Shown one piece after another: positions 29,901-37,377 of a DNA stretch of 64,000 nucleotides. The notes beneath the pieces were generated by a model. That model worked only from the letters and a program-made list of their open reading frames with translations, was not told the origin of the DNA and ran no database searches. Where the stretch lies: NCBI RefSeq assembly GCF_003425685.1, contig NZ_QJKM01000003.1, forward strand, positions 186,001 through 250,000. Reading direction: 5' to 3'. The translations under genes were made by a program, and so were the position numbers. How positions within the stretch are numbered: position 1 is the first letter of the stretch; every line of letters begins with the position of its first letter. Source of the DNA: Rhizobium terrae. Its GTDB lineage: Bacteria; Pseudomonadota; Alphaproteobacteria; Rhizobiales; Rhizobiaceae.

Positions 29901-30244
29901 ATATGGTCGAATCGCTGAACTCGCTTTCGGTCGATATCGCCCGTGCCATCGACCACGATGCGTCGGTCGATCTCTGGCGGCGTTACCAGCGCGGCGAGCG
30001 CGACGTCTTCACCCGTCGCCTCTATACGCTGAAGGGTCAGCAGACTTTTGACGAGATCAAGCGCAAGTACGACCGCGAGCCGGAATTCCGCACCGCCGTC
30101 GACCGCTATATCGCCGATTTCGAAAAGCTGCTTGCCGACGTCGCCCGCACCGACCGCGACAAGACCGTGACGCAGAGCTACCTGACCTCGGACACCGGCA
30201 AGGTCTACACGATGCTTGCCCACGCGGCCGGCCGGTTCAACTGA
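23915..30244 (+). CDS. Growth pole ring protein GPR / RgsE-type giant coiled-coil protein
   Basis: A 2109-residue protein. An N-terminal cytoplasmic part (1-100) is followed by two membrane helices (about 105-127 and 139-169). Then comes a very long helical region (about 175-1870), acidic and rich in Ala, Glu, Ser and Arg, with 33-residue repeats. A proline-rich linker (about 1875-1990) and a conserved C-terminal globular domain (about 1997-2109, containing LWRRYQRGERDVFTRRLY) end the chain. The length and layout match the Agrobacterium growth pole ring protein (about 2115 residues, apolipoprotein-like) and Sinorhizobium RgsE, which form a ring at the growing pole and are needed for polar growth. 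Start ATG 23915 has CGAGG upstream; a frame from 23789 is less likely. Confidence 0.93.
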   Translation: MAKKPSSESIDETAFQALEDALKINFNDEQSRSRSVPHASEARVSDTSKQRQSSPYQDDAADAYRPSAQEPAPKSPAFQPANDPGRRSSAAILRTLEGGSMRSAIRNAVILSIIWAVAGIGLGQMIYGSQLWQITSVAGVLAAPGIVALAVGILIPIMLFFAFAIMMARAQDLRNAARSMAEVALRLSDPETVASERIMSVGQAVRREVSAMNEGIERTIARAAELETLVHSEVNALERSFTDNELRVRGLVHELGAERDAIVNHAERIRSSIVGAHDQLKEELSLATEEISIRLATSGEAFASMIETRGAMLMEKSNAAGEALGSLLSTKTENLLQTLNSSGFALAHEFDQRMEEINSVLSKRGQALLNEFETRASSLDANTEKLNAALADRTRQLNETLLARTREITEGLADSEKSITGSLDGILSSLNNSLAERSTSFRESLQNTVEDVVMDLDMRSGFFEERLQATVGQLSTTFDESISQFTSAFDQRAGTLDSKLMDSLSRINETVASGSEAMENILSSSIERISSSLTDQSFALATTFGTGQEVLDSMLESRSRELSDALAARSGEIQDTLASRTGEIKQGFAAAHQEIDGTLTARAAEIRDLLTSRTGEIQQGLATAHQEIDGTLTARAAEIRDLLASRTGEIQQGLATAQQEIDGALASRTAEIRDVLVSHTGEIQQGLASVYQEIDGTLAARTAEIRDVLASRTGEIQESLAGAHEKIDATFAERNSSLLSTLSENQTRFEQGLAIRSGAIIAALSSSHDHLTEVLSQKTAAIDTLMSGAPDRLAGMFDEKAEHIARTLSESEQRFSADLGQHASTLQSSLESNRERISEILDDKSMEIATSFALGEDRLTGMLDEKSEAIAKALAETEQRIGGDLSRRTTEIHEALSTNRDRLSEILDDKSMEIATSFALGEDRLSGMLDEKASLLVNTLADADSRIEQSFAARAEAIRSAYADNQLNLDISLENRTAELSRVLEAGGDRLEQAVGGATGRIETALAGGALRFENGMADGLEQLGTALTSTQERIAATIGLGHQQMAETLGSGYEQIRETLEERTGMIASTLGQAQQRIGGLMQDQTASLSTTVAASAGMLEMSLENHQNALRDAIDTAGQSLEERLRENVGTLAVRLSDAAGEIGRSADAFSNRIRQTVGGVQSALEETGSRIETTFGGLEGRIRGEILEAAQLVDDAGNNLSATLSNRTSELERVAGEASDRIAETMDGRTARIEERLGTIDRALTIGLDNVTKTIESKAVGLASTLREAVSAAAQSMDSEASRSAEVLARAGAEFTEELTNRNAEFTKAIEERSTQIVGRISETQNRLAGQAATVAHAFSEAGNAIVNKVAEADSLVKRQVTAISEALDDAQKALGERGNDIRSTLADTASQLDTAMDAVDRALAARGDAIRAALDTRARDLNSMLASRSAELSRLIDEQAKPMVEHYAETGRAAVEQITAAAEQGAERLSSTAEQTTARIRDENSALIDAIAARTNDTLTAISQRTENAAGTMRYVEQGLSVSVNSLIDKLAESNSNIASMVQQAAQEIGTATDAVAQQIAEVDRKLGATASRFTQTATNAADIVSGSTRQLEANIERMSEAFGETLQQVGSIVGRFDEHSRVLAEASDLLGAAQSNLVSTLDERQNALRSLAGGLVKRSEEIEGTMQSLTSLVDSAFERAEERSLQVGSRLRESLHASFADIGRTLGETQHRAEVTADAMRDALVSAGSDANRAIETTLSEAEKRTRELSDRMRGSISQSLADVEKLLSDATSRSGSAAEQLRDTLRESVEEAISRFSGATEEIRRSAHDIRKELDSTRSELKRGAFDLPEEAKESAAAMRRAVAEQIKALQDISALVGRSTQNFEISEAAAARPAPAPQPAPRPQPPAAAMAPQPAQLPPAPRNDPYASNSLRGSLPLDRPAPTTSRAPEAAPRGGNANDDGWISSLLRGASRDEFAEQQPAPRQQQQPVRQAEPAPAPRTNGDNRNPRHMVESLNSLSVDIARAIDHDASVDLWRRYQRGERDVFTRRLYTLKGQQTFDEIKRKYDREPEFRTAVDRYIADFEKLLADVARTDRDKTVTQSYLTSDTGKVYTMLAHAAGRFN
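25649..26143 (+). repeat. Five tandem 99-base repeats inside the growth pole gene
   Basis: Five consecutive 33-codon units, beginning at 25649, 25748, 25847, 25946 and 26045, each with SRTGEI at the start and a central QEIDGT stretch; the first three are nearly identical and the fifth is worn. The same 33-residue period returns further on: ILDDKSMEIATSFALGEDRL occurs at 26429 and 26627, exactly 198 bases apart. Thirty-three residues equal three 11-residue (hendecad) turns, as in apolipoprotein-type helices. Confidence 0.9.
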
Positions 30245-30329
30245 GCATCGTTCGCGAATTTCAGGCGCGAGAGCGTCTGGAGTTCGGGAGACGGCTTGGA
30301 ACTGCCGATTATCGTCAGGAAACGCATGA

Positions 30330-30369
30330 GACCGCCTGCAGCATCAGCGCTGTGGGCGGTTTTCTTTTC
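30330..30369 (+). terminator. Terminator after the growth pole gene
   Basis: Stem ACCGCC...GGGCGGT with inner GCAGC/GCTGT pairing (30331-30360), followed by TTTCTTTTC. About 86 bases past the stop. Confidence 0.75.
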
Positions 30370-30433
30370 GCAACGTGGCCTATACAGCCCGGAGGCTGCC
30401 ATTTTTGAAGCCGCGTTGGCTTGCGAGGATACG

Positions 30434-30850
30434 GTGAAACGGGAAGCCGCCAGAACGCTTATCGAGAAGCTGCACGATCTCTGGAACAAGGGCGACTTGT
30501 CTCGAATCCCGGAAATTTACGACGAAGCCTTCATCGCCCATATGCCGAAAGGCTGGGAGCGGAGCGAGTTTGTCGGCCATGACGGCGTCAGGGACGCAAT
30601 AGAGCGTATCCGGTCGGCGTTTCCGGATTGGCACGAGAAGGTGGAAAATATGATCGTGGAACGGGACAAGGTCGTCACGCGCTATGTCTCGACCGGTACC
30701 CATTCTGGTTCCTTCATCGGTATTCCGGAGACGGGGAGGTGCGTTTCCATAGACGAGATTTCGATTTACCGGATCGCGGGTGACCGGGTCGCCGAGCAAT
30801 GGTGCCTGACCGACGATCTTACCCTGGCACGTCAGCTCGGACGCCTTTGA
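30434..30850 (+). CDS. SnoaL-like / nuclear transport factor 2 fold protein
   Basis: A 138-residue protein with the SnoaL-like polyketide-cyclase pattern: LIEKLHDLWNKGDLSRIPEIYDEAFIAHMP, GHDGVRDAIERIRSAFPDWHEKVENMIVERDKVVTRY, GTHSGSFIGIPETGR and a final DRVAEQWCLTDDLTLARQLG. Such NTF2-fold proteins include small cyclases, isomerases and uncharacterised ligand binders; the substrate cannot be predicted. The start is put at GTG 30434 with GCGAGGA before it; a longer ATG frame (30296) would begin before the terminator hairpin. An intergenic repeat follows directly. Confidence 0.82.
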   Translation: MKREAARTLIEKLHDLWNKGDLSRIPEIYDEAFIAHMPKGWERSEFVGHDGVRDAIERIRSAFPDWHEKVENMIVERDKVVTRYVSTGTHSGSFIGIPETGRCVSIDEISIYRIAGDRVAEQWCLTDDLTLARQLGRL

Positions 30851-30945
30851 AGCATGTGCACGGTTTTGCGACGACGACATGCGTAAAAACAAGAACCTGA
30901 AGCGCGGCAAGCGAATCTGAACGATCGCGACGCCTTCAGGGCGGC
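30846..30945 (+). repeat. Dispersed intergenic repeat, copy 2
   Basis: Begins at the stop of the SnoaL-like gene. It contains CGGTTTTGCGACGACGACA, TGCGTAAAAACAAGAACC, TGAAGCGCGGCAAGCGAATC and TGAACGATCGCGACGCC. It shares its ordered blocks with 1258-1363 in the opposite orientation. TGAAGCG...CGCGACGCCTTCA can fold as a stem. Confidence 0.75.
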
Positions 30946-30985
30946 GGCACAGCGTCACCCGATGACGTGATTTCTCCTATCGCCG

Positions 30986-31579
30986 TCACATCGACTTCAG
31001 CGACCAATCGACGATCTCAGCACCGACCTTGGCGAAAGCGCGGTCAAGCGCCTCGATGAAATCCCGGTTCTCCGAACCGGAGACGGGCGCGGTTGCTTTG
31101 AAGACATTCTGGGCGCGCACGGTACCGTTACGGTCGTTGAGGATCTTGGCGGAGATTTCGACATTCGCCAGACGGGGGCTGCCGGCGGTCACCTCGAAGG
31201 CGCGGATATCGGTGACGACCTGGTAGTCGATCGCAAGGCCCTGTCCGGGTTTGCCGACGCCGCCCAGACGGCCGGAATTTTCGAACGCTTCGACAAGCTT
31301 CGACTGCACGAGCGCCGGCAGGCGGTCGCCCCAGCGGGATTCGGCGAGATACTGAATCTCCGATTGCGAAACCCGCACGACCACCTGCTCGCTGTTGAGC
31401 GATTTCAGCGCCGTCGGCTCGGGCACGAGAATCTGCCGGCTGCGGGCGGACGGCCCCTGCCCGGACGGCGTGATCGACAGGTCGAACGTGTCATTGTTCG
31501 CCTTGCTGCCGCAGCCGGTCACCAGCGCCGCAAGCAGCGGCAATGCGGCCAAGAACGGGCGGCTGGCCACACGTCGCAT
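30986..31579 (-). CDS. ABC transport auxiliary lipoprotein (PqiC/DUF330-like)
   Basis: A 197-residue lipoprotein: signal peptide with lipobox LVTGC (Cys near residue 23), then a beta-alpha domain containing LVPEPTALKSLNSEQVVVRVSQSEIQYL, AESRWGDRLPALVQSKLVEAFE and VDWSLKSM at the end, the pattern of ABC-type transport auxiliary lipoproteins found with MCE (Mla/Pqi/Yrb) systems. It probably connects the MlaD-like protein to the outer membrane. ATG 31579 is chosen for its CGGAG site; ATG 31603 is an alternative. Last gene of the operon, 45 bases after the MCE gene. Confidence 0.87.
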   Translation of the reverse strand: MRRVASRPFLAALPLLAALVTGCGSKANNDTFDLSITPSGQGPSARSRQILVPEPTALKSLNSEQVVVRVSQSEIQYLAESRWGDRLPALVQSKLVEAFENSGRLGGVGKPGQGLAIDYQVVTDIRAFEVTAGSPRLANVEISAKILNDRNGTVRAQNVFKATAPVSGSENRDFIEALDRAFAKVGAEIVDWSLKSM

Positions 31580-31624
31580 CGAAAACTCCGAACCGGTCAT
31601 CATAACCCCACTCTATTACGCCGC

Positions 31625-32995
31625 TTACCGCCGTGTCCTGCCGTCATATTCCTTGACCGCCTCGCCGCCGAAGATCAGCCGCTGCGGGTTCTGGTCGAAA
31701 TTGTTGATCGTCTGATCGAGCGACTGCACCGTGCGGCGCGCGTCGTTGACCAGCGTCTGGATGTCCCTCAGGCCGGTCGCGGAAAACCGCGACAGGTTGT
31801 CGGCAATCGGCCCGACGCGCGCGTTGATGTTGTCGGCAACGGTGCGGAAGGATTCGAGCGTCCTGCGCGCCTCGGCGAACAGGCCTTGCGAATCGTCGCT
31901 GGAAACGAGCCCGTCCACTTTGGCGAGAATGCCGTCGACGCGGCTGGAAGCCTCGTTCAGCTTCCTGGCAAGGTCGGTGAAGTCGCCGATCGCCCGGTCG
32001 ATATCCTCCTTGCGATGGGCGAAATTGTCCACCACGCTACGCGCCGAGCTGACGGTCTGGCGGGCGTCCTCGGAGGCGGCGGTGATATTGCCGATCGTGG
32101 TGCGGACCTGATCCGGATCGACCGATGCCATCACCGTGTCGACACGCCGCAGCACGCTTTGCGCCTGCGCGCCGGCCTGTTCGAAATTGGCGGCGGCATT
32201 TCTGACATTGATGACCAGATCGGTAAAATTGTCCGAAGCGTTAGCGATATTTCGCGTGGCGCGCTCGGTGTTGGACACGACGGCATTGATCTTCTCAGCA
32301 TCGATGGCGCTGACCAGCTTCTCGGCGGCTTCGAGCGTCGAATTCAGCGTGCCGGACACGCGGTCGATGGTGGCCGAGAGTGTCGCAAGGCTGGTCAGGA
32401 ACTTGTCGATGCTGTCGGAATTCTGGGCCAGCGCGGAGGTGAAGGTCTCGACGTTGCGGATCGTCTGGGTCAGCGGGCCTCGCGCGTCCGCCACGAAGCC
32501 CTGAATGTCGCCGATCGCTTGGTCGGCACGATCGAGGATCTTGTCGGCCGTCGCAAGCAGATTGGTGACGCTCGATTGCTCGGCGATCAGCACCGCGGGG
32601 CGGCCGCTTTCGATCGCCTTCTGAAGGATGTTCTCCTCGCCCTTGGCGCCGCCGGAGAGTTCGATATAGGCGGCCCCCGTCAAGCCCTGCACTTCCAGCG
32701 CCGCCTGGGTCGACTGGTAGACCGGCGCGTCGGCCCTGACCTCGGTGAAGGCGATCGAATACCGCGGGTCGTCCGGATCGATGGTCAGACTGCGTACCGA
32801 GCCGACCGGGATACCGTTGAAGCGCACCGGAGAGCCGACCGAAAGGCCGTTGGCGGAACCCGGAATCCGGATGGCAAGCTCCGCCGTCGGACCGCCGCGG
32901 CCCGATTGCGCCATCCAATAAACGAAGCCGAAGGCAGCCGCGATGACCAGCAGCGTGAAAAAGCCGACAAGGGCGTAATTGGCTCTCGTTTCCAT
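31625..32995 (-). CDS. mlaD: MCE domain lipid-transport protein MlaD-like
   Basis: A 456-residue protein. One N-terminal membrane helix (about residues 8-28) is followed by a MCE domain (about 38-118: AELAIRIPGSANGLSVGSPVRFNGIPVGSV, GLTGAAYIELSGG). The long C-terminal part (about 130-440) is helical and full of repeated I/L/V and D/N spacing, longer than E. coli MlaD (183 residues). This form resembles the long MCE proteins that span the periplasm. It sits between the ATPase gene (four bases upstream) and the lipoprotein gene. Confidence 0.93.
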   Translation of the reverse strand: METRANYALVGFFTLLVIAAAFGFVYWMAQSGRGGPTAELAIRIPGSANGLSVGSPVRFNGIPVGSVRSLTIDPDDPRYSIAFTEVRADAPVYQSTQAALEVQGLTGAAYIELSGGAKGEENILQKAIESGRPAVLIAEQSSVTNLLATADKILDRADQAIGDIQGFVADARGPLTQTIRNVETFTSALAQNSDSIDKFLTSLATLSATIDRVSGTLNSTLEAAEKLVSAIDAEKINAVVSNTERATRNIANASDNFTDLVINVRNAAANFEQAGAQAQSVLRRVDTVMASVDPDQVRTTIGNITAASEDARQTVSSARSVVDNFAHRKEDIDRAIGDFTDLARKLNEASSRVDGILAKVDGLVSSDDSQGLFAEARRTLESFRTVADNINARVGPIADNLSRFSATGLRDIQTLVNDARRTVQSLDQTINNFDQNPQRLIFGGEAVKEYDGRTRR

Positions 32996-32999
32996 GCTT

Positions 33000-33848
33000 T
33001 CAGGTCTTCTCTACTTCTGCAGCCGACGGCTTTTCTTGGATCACGACCGACCGCGCCCGCTTGCCGCGGAAGTAGGACTGAACCCATGGATCGTCATTCG
33101 CAAACATATCTTCCAGTGTGCCTTCCACCAATACCCGTTTCCGGCCAAGCACGGCAATACGGTCGCAGACCGAAAAAAGGCTGTCGAGATCGTGCGTTAC
33201 CATATAGACCGTGAGGCCCAGCGTATCACGCAGCTTGGCGATCAGCGCGTCGAAATCGGCCGCACCGATGGGGTCGAGACCCGAGGTCGGCTCGTCGAGG
33301 AAAACGAGGTCCGGATCGAGCGCCAGCGCGCGGGCCAGCGCGGCGCGCTTGATCATGCCGCCCGACAGTTCGGACGGATATTTGTCCGCCGCATCCGGCG
33401 GCAGGCCCACCATCTCGATCTTGAGATAGGCGAGTTCGTCCATCAGCGACTGCGGCAGGTCGAGATATTCGCGCATCGGCAGCTGGATGTTTTCCTTGAC
33501 GGTGAGCGCCGAGAAGAGCGCGCCGTGCTGGAAGAGAACGCCGAGACGCATGTCCACCATCATGCGATCTTCTTCCGTGGCGTTGTCGTAATCGACGCCC
33601 AGGATTTCGATCGTGCCGGAGCGATGCGCGAGCAGGCCTAGCACGGTGCGCATCAGCACCGACTTGCCGGTGCCGGATGCGCCGACGAAGCCCAAAATCT
33701 CGCCGCGGTAGACATCGAGGTTCAGTTTGTCGAGCACCAGGTTGTCACCGAAACCGACAGTCACGTCGCGCACCGACAGCACGACCTGACGGCCGTTCGA
33801 CTTGTCCACCACTGCCCGCTCCTGCGTCTCCTCCACCCCGCTCTCCAT
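33000..33848 (-). CDS. mlaF: ABC transporter ATP-binding protein MlaF-like
   Basis: A 282-residue ABC ATPase: Walker A GASGTGKS (about residue 56), signature LSGGMIKRAALARAL and Walker B LVFLDEPTSGLDP, with the H-loop in VTHDLDSLF. It supplies energy to the MlaE permease for phospholipid transport across the envelope. The gene ends four bases before mlaD and its start overlaps the mlaE stop by one base, so the operon is tightly coupled. Confidence 0.94.
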   Translation of the reverse strand: MESGVEETQERAVVDKSNGRQVVLSVRDVTVGFGDNLVLDKLNLDVYRGEILGFVGASGTGKSVLMRTVLGLLAHRSGTIEILGVDYDNATEEDRMMVDMRLGVLFQHGALFSALTVKENIQLPMREYLDLPQSLMDELAYLKIEMVGLPPDAADKYPSELSGGMIKRAALARALALDPDLVFLDEPTSGLDPIGAADFDALIAKLRDTLGLTVYMVTHDLDSLFSVCDRIAVLGRKRVLVEGTLEDMFANDDPWVQSYFRGKRARSVVIQEKPSAAEVEKT

Positions 33849-34993
33849 CAGAAATCGATCGCGGAATAGAAGATGGCGAACAGCGCATCCATCAGGATGA
33901 CGACGAAGATCGCCTTCACCACGGACGTGGTGACGTGCTGACCGAGGGATTCGGCGCTGCCGCCGACCTTCATGCCCTCGACGGCCGCGACGATGCCGAT
34001 GCAGAGCGCCATGAACGGCGCCTTGATCATGCCCGATGCCACCGAGGTATGGTCGATCGCCTCGTGCAGGCGGGAGAGATAGGTATCGAAGGTGATGCCG
34101 GAATAGGCCCAGGCAACGACCGCAGCACCCGCAAGCGCTGCAAAATTGGCGACGATGGTCAGAAGCGGCAGAGCGACCGTCAGCGCCACGAGACGCGGGA
34201 AGATCAGCACGCCGACAGGATTGAGGCCGATGACGGTCAGCGCGTCGATCTCCTCGCGCATCTTCATCGAGCCGATCTCGGCGGTGATGGCGCTTCCCGA
34301 ACGGCCGGCGATCATGATGGCGGTCAAGAGCACGCCGATCTCACGCAATTGCAGGATGCCGACGAGGTCGACGACGAAAATCTCGGCACCGAAATACCGA
34401 AGCTGGAAGGCGCCCTGCTGGGCGATGATCGCGCCGATCAGGAAGGACATCAGCACGATGATCGGCACCGCCCGCACGCCCATGCGGTCGATGTGGGTGA
34501 CGACGGAGGCGGGCGACACGCCGGCGCCGCGGCCGAACTTCATCTGGGCGCCGCGCACGGCGGAACCGAGAATATGCATGGCGGCGTAGAAATCGCCCCA
34601 CAGGCCGACCATCGTCTCGCCGGCCGGCGAGAAAACCCGTTCGAAGAGGGTCCCCTTCGTGCCATTCTCGGCATGAGGCGCCGGCGCCTTTTCCGGCAGC
34701 ACGCCGACCAGTTCCTGGATCGGCCCCTCGCCGCCCACCAGGGCGGTTTCACGTCCCTGTTCGCTCTTGGCCGTCAGCAGCCGGCGGATGAGCCATGCGC
34801 CGGCCGTATCGATGCCTTCGACCCCGGTCAGGTCGATCTCCAGCCGCCCTTGGCCGCCAGCCTTCTCAAGCTGCTCGAAATCCTTCAGAATGGGGGAAAT
34901 CGTAGCGCCGCGCCAATTGCCGGCCAGCACGTAGCGCTCGCCGCCGCCTCCTGGCATATCCTCGGCCTTGATTTCGGCTGCCTTCGACGTCAC
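33848..34993 (-). CDS. mlaE: MlaE-family ABC permease with N-terminal STAS-like domain
   Basis: A 381-residue permease, about 120 residues longer than E. coli MlaE. Residues 1-110 form a STAS-like domain (LEIDLTGVEGIDTAGAWLIRRLL) that in enterics is the separate protein MlaB. The permease follows with about five membrane spans and the family stretches RSGSAITAEIGSM and ALTVIGLNPVGVLIFPRLVAL. This is a fusion of MlaB and MlaE functions. It is the first gene of the operon and is divergent from the epimerase gene. Confidence 0.92.
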   Translation of the reverse strand: MTSKAAEIKAEDMPGGGGERYVLAGNWRGATISPILKDFEQLEKAGGQGRLEIDLTGVEGIDTAGAWLIRRLLTAKSEQGRETALVGGEGPIQELVGVLPEKAPAPHAENGTKGTLFERVFSPAGETMVGLWGDFYAAMHILGSAVRGAQMKFGRGAGVSPASVVTHIDRMGVRAVPIIVLMSFLIGAIIAQQGAFQLRYFGAEIFVVDLVGILQLREIGVLLTAIMIAGRSGSAITAEIGSMKMREEIDALTVIGLNPVGVLIFPRLVALTVALPLLTIVANFAALAGAAVVAWAYSGITFDTYLSRLHEAIDHTSVASGMIKAPFMALCIGIVAAVEGMKVGGSAESLGQHVTTSVVKAIFVVILMDALFAIFYSAIDF

Positions 34994-35094
34994 GGAAATC
35001 TTTCGCGCTTACAGGTCATCTGAAGTTGCAATGCGATGCGGTTGATCGCATTTTCAAGACCAGCAATATAGCCATCCGATACGCATTTGCCACA

Positions 35095-36096
35095 ATGGGA
35101 CGCACTAAAACCATGCGCCGTAACCTCGAAGCCACAATCGAAACCTTCCCCATCGCCGGCGCCTTCACCATCTCGCGCGGCTCCAAGACCGAGGCCGAGG
35201 TGATTACCTGCACGATCACTGAAGACGGGATTTCCGGGCGCGGGGAGTGCGTGCCCTACAGGCGCTATGGCGAAAGCATGGACGGGGTGATGGCGGATAT
35301 CCGCAGCGTTGCAACTGCCGTCGGCGACGGTTTGACGCGCGAGGAACTGCAGGCACGCATGAAGCCCGGGGCTGCGAGAAATGCCGTCGATTGCGCGCTC
35401 TGGGACCTCCAAGCCAAACGCACCGGACGGCGCGTCGCCGAGACGATCGGCGCCACGAGCCAGCGCCCCTTCGTCACCGCCTTCACGCTGTCGCTCGGCG
35501 AGCCGGACGCCATGGCCGCGGAGGCACGCAGAAATGCCGGGCGCCCTCTCCTCAAGATCAAGCTCGGCACCGATAACGACGAGACGCGGCTGAAGGCCGT
35601 CCGGGCGGCGGCACCGGATGCGCGCATCATCGTCGATGCCAACGAGGGCTGGACGGAGGAAAACCTTGCCCATCACATGGCGATCGCCGCCGAAACCAAC
35701 GTGTCGCTGATCGAACAGCCGCTTCCCGCCGGACAGGACGCCGCACTTGCCGGCTTCCGCCGCCTCGTCTCTGTCTGCGCCGACGAAAGCGTACATGCGA
35801 CCAGAGACCTGGAAAGCCTGAGAGACCGCTACGACGCGGTCAACATCAAGCTCGACAAGACCGGCGGGCTGACCGAGGCGCTTGCCATGAAGGCGGAGGC
35901 GCAGCGGCTCGGATTTGCGGTCATGATCGGCTGCATGGTCGGCTCCTCGCTCGCCATGGCGCCCGCCGTGCTGCTCGCCGAGGATGCGGATTATGCCGAT
36001 CTCGACGGACCGCTGCTGCTGGCCCGCGACCGGCCGGGCGGGCTGCGTTACGAAGGCTCGCTCGTCTATCCGCCGGAAGCCGGCCTCTGGGGGTGA
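35095..36096 (+). CDS. L-Ala-D/L-Glu (dipeptide) epimerase
   Basis: A 333-residue enolase-superfamily enzyme of the dipeptide epimerase class. The base pair of lysines is in LLKIKLG (KxK), the metal ligands in IIVDANEGW, IEQPL and ADESVH, and the second base in NIKLDKTGGLTEAL. Such enzymes interconvert L-Ala-D-Glu and L-Ala-L-Glu from murein peptide recycling. The start is ATG 35095 or ATG 35113 (MRRNLEATIE); the long frame from 35026 begins too early. The 3' end overlaps the convergent permease gene by 31 bases. Divergent from mlaE, sharing about 100 bases of promoter region. Confidence 0.88.
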   Translation: MGRTKTMRRNLEATIETFPIAGAFTISRGSKTEAEVITCTITEDGISGRGECVPYRRYGESMDGVMADIRSVATAVGDGLTREELQARMKPGAARNAVDCALWDLQAKRTGRRVAETIGATSQRPFVTAFTLSLGEPDAMAAEARRNAGRPLLKIKLGTDNDETRLKAVRAAAPDARIIVDANEGWTEENLAHHMAIAAETNVSLIEQPLPAGQDAALAGFRRLVSVCADESVHATRDLESLRDRYDAVNIKLDKTGGLTEALAMKAEAQRLGFAVMIGCMVGSSLAMAPAVLLAEDADYADLDGPLLLARDRPGGLRYEGSLVYPPEAGLWG

Positions 36097-37253
36097 AGCC
36101 TGGCGGCGAATGCGATGATGCCGAGGCCCGCCAGCGCCAGAAACGCCATCGCCACATAGCTCGGCGGCCCGAACTGGCGATAGAGCAGCCCCGACAGCAC
36201 GGTCGAAAGCGCCAGGAAGACGCCATTGTAGAAGACATAGGCACCCTGCATGGAGGATTCCTGGTCCTCGCGGACCGTTTCCACCAGCCGGCTCTGCAGG
36301 CCGATATGGACGAAGGCGAAGGTGAAGGCATGCATGGCCTGCAGGCCGACATAGCTCCAGAAACCGAGGTCCATCGGAAACATCGTCCAACGGACCAATG
36401 CCACCGCGCAGCCGATCCGCATCAGCGTCCAGGACCGGACCCTGCGGACGAGCCAGCCGGCCGCAAAAAAGACGACGATCTCCGAAATCACCGCGGCACT
36501 CCACAGCACGCCGATCGACGCGCTCGAAAAGCCGATATCCTGCCAGTGGATCGTGCCGAACGTGTAGAACATGCCATGGCCCGCTTGCGCGACGGATGCG
36601 CCGATCATCAGCACGTGCAGATCGATCCGCTTCAGGGAACTCGGCTGCAGCGCCCTGTCGGCCCCCGGCCGCACCGCCGCCCGGCCAAGCCTCGGCGCCG
36701 TGAAGGCGACGATGACGGTGAGCAGGAAGCCGGCCGCCATGATGGCCGGGATGGTCTCGAAACCCCACAGGCCGCGCAGTTCGCCGGCGACAAGCGTGAC
36801 GCCCACGAAGCCGATGGAGCCCCAGACCCGCATCGATCCGTACTGAAATCCCCAACGCCGCACGCCGGTAATGGCGATCGATTCGACAATCGGCGCGTAG
36901 GGTGCGAACACCACGGCCTGAACGGCGATAACGAGAAGAACCGACCAGAAATCGCGGGTGAAGAACATGGCCAGCGCGGACAGGAAGGTGAGCGCACCCG
37001 ACCAGGCGAGCATCAGGGTCCGCTCGCTTATCCGGTCGGCGACAAATCCCGCCACCGGGGCTGCAGCCACGCGCAGCAGAAGCTGCATTGCCAGCACCAC
37101 GCCGATCTCGAATTCCGTGAAGGCAAGACCGGCGAGCCAGACGGGCAGGTAGGGCAGGATGACGCCGTTCACCCCCAAGGGCGCACCATAGGCGAGAGCG
37201 CAGCGAAGCTGGAAAAAAGGCGGCGCGGAGGGCACCTTGTCTGGGGGAATCAC
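36066..37253 (-). CDS. MFS permease, HcaT/3-phenylpropionate transporter-like
   Basis: A 395-residue permease with about 12 membrane spans. It matches the MFS_1-like/HcaT group: LRCALAYGAPLGVNGVILPYLPVWLAGLAFTEFEIG at the N-terminus, VAGFVADRISERTLM in the A-motif place, RRWGFQYGSMRVWGSIGFVGV in the middle. HcaT takes up phenylpropionate in E. coli; the substrate here is unknown, and no aromatic catabolic genes lie nearby. The last 31 bases overlap the epimerase gene on the other strand. Confidence 0.85.
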   Translation of the reverse strand: MIPPDKVPSAPPFFQLRCALAYGAPLGVNGVILPYLPVWLAGLAFTEFEIGVVLAMQLLLRVAAAPVAGFVADRISERTLMLAWSGALTFLSALAMFFTRDFWSVLLVIAVQAVVFAPYAPIVESIAITGVRRWGFQYGSMRVWGSIGFVGVTLVAGELRGLWGFETIPAIMAAGFLLTVIVAFTAPRLGRAAVRPGADRALQPSSLKRIDLHVLMIGASVAQAGHGMFYTFGTIHWQDIGFSSASIGVLWSAAVISEIVVFFAAGWLVRRVRSWTLMRIGCAVALVRWTMFPMDLGFWSYVGLQAMHAFTFAFVHIGLQSRLVETVREDQESSMQGAYVFYNGVFLALSTVLSGLLYRQFGPPSYVAMAFLALAGLGIIAFAARLHPQRPASGG

Positions 37254-37377
37254 GATATCACGGATAGGTTGCTGAAACTTCCAGCTTACCTAACACAAGC
37301 CCCAGACCCTGCCTATGCCAAGATATGGCCGTCCGGTACGGTTTGCCCGGACATGGTTGACCTATTGCGGCAGGCCG

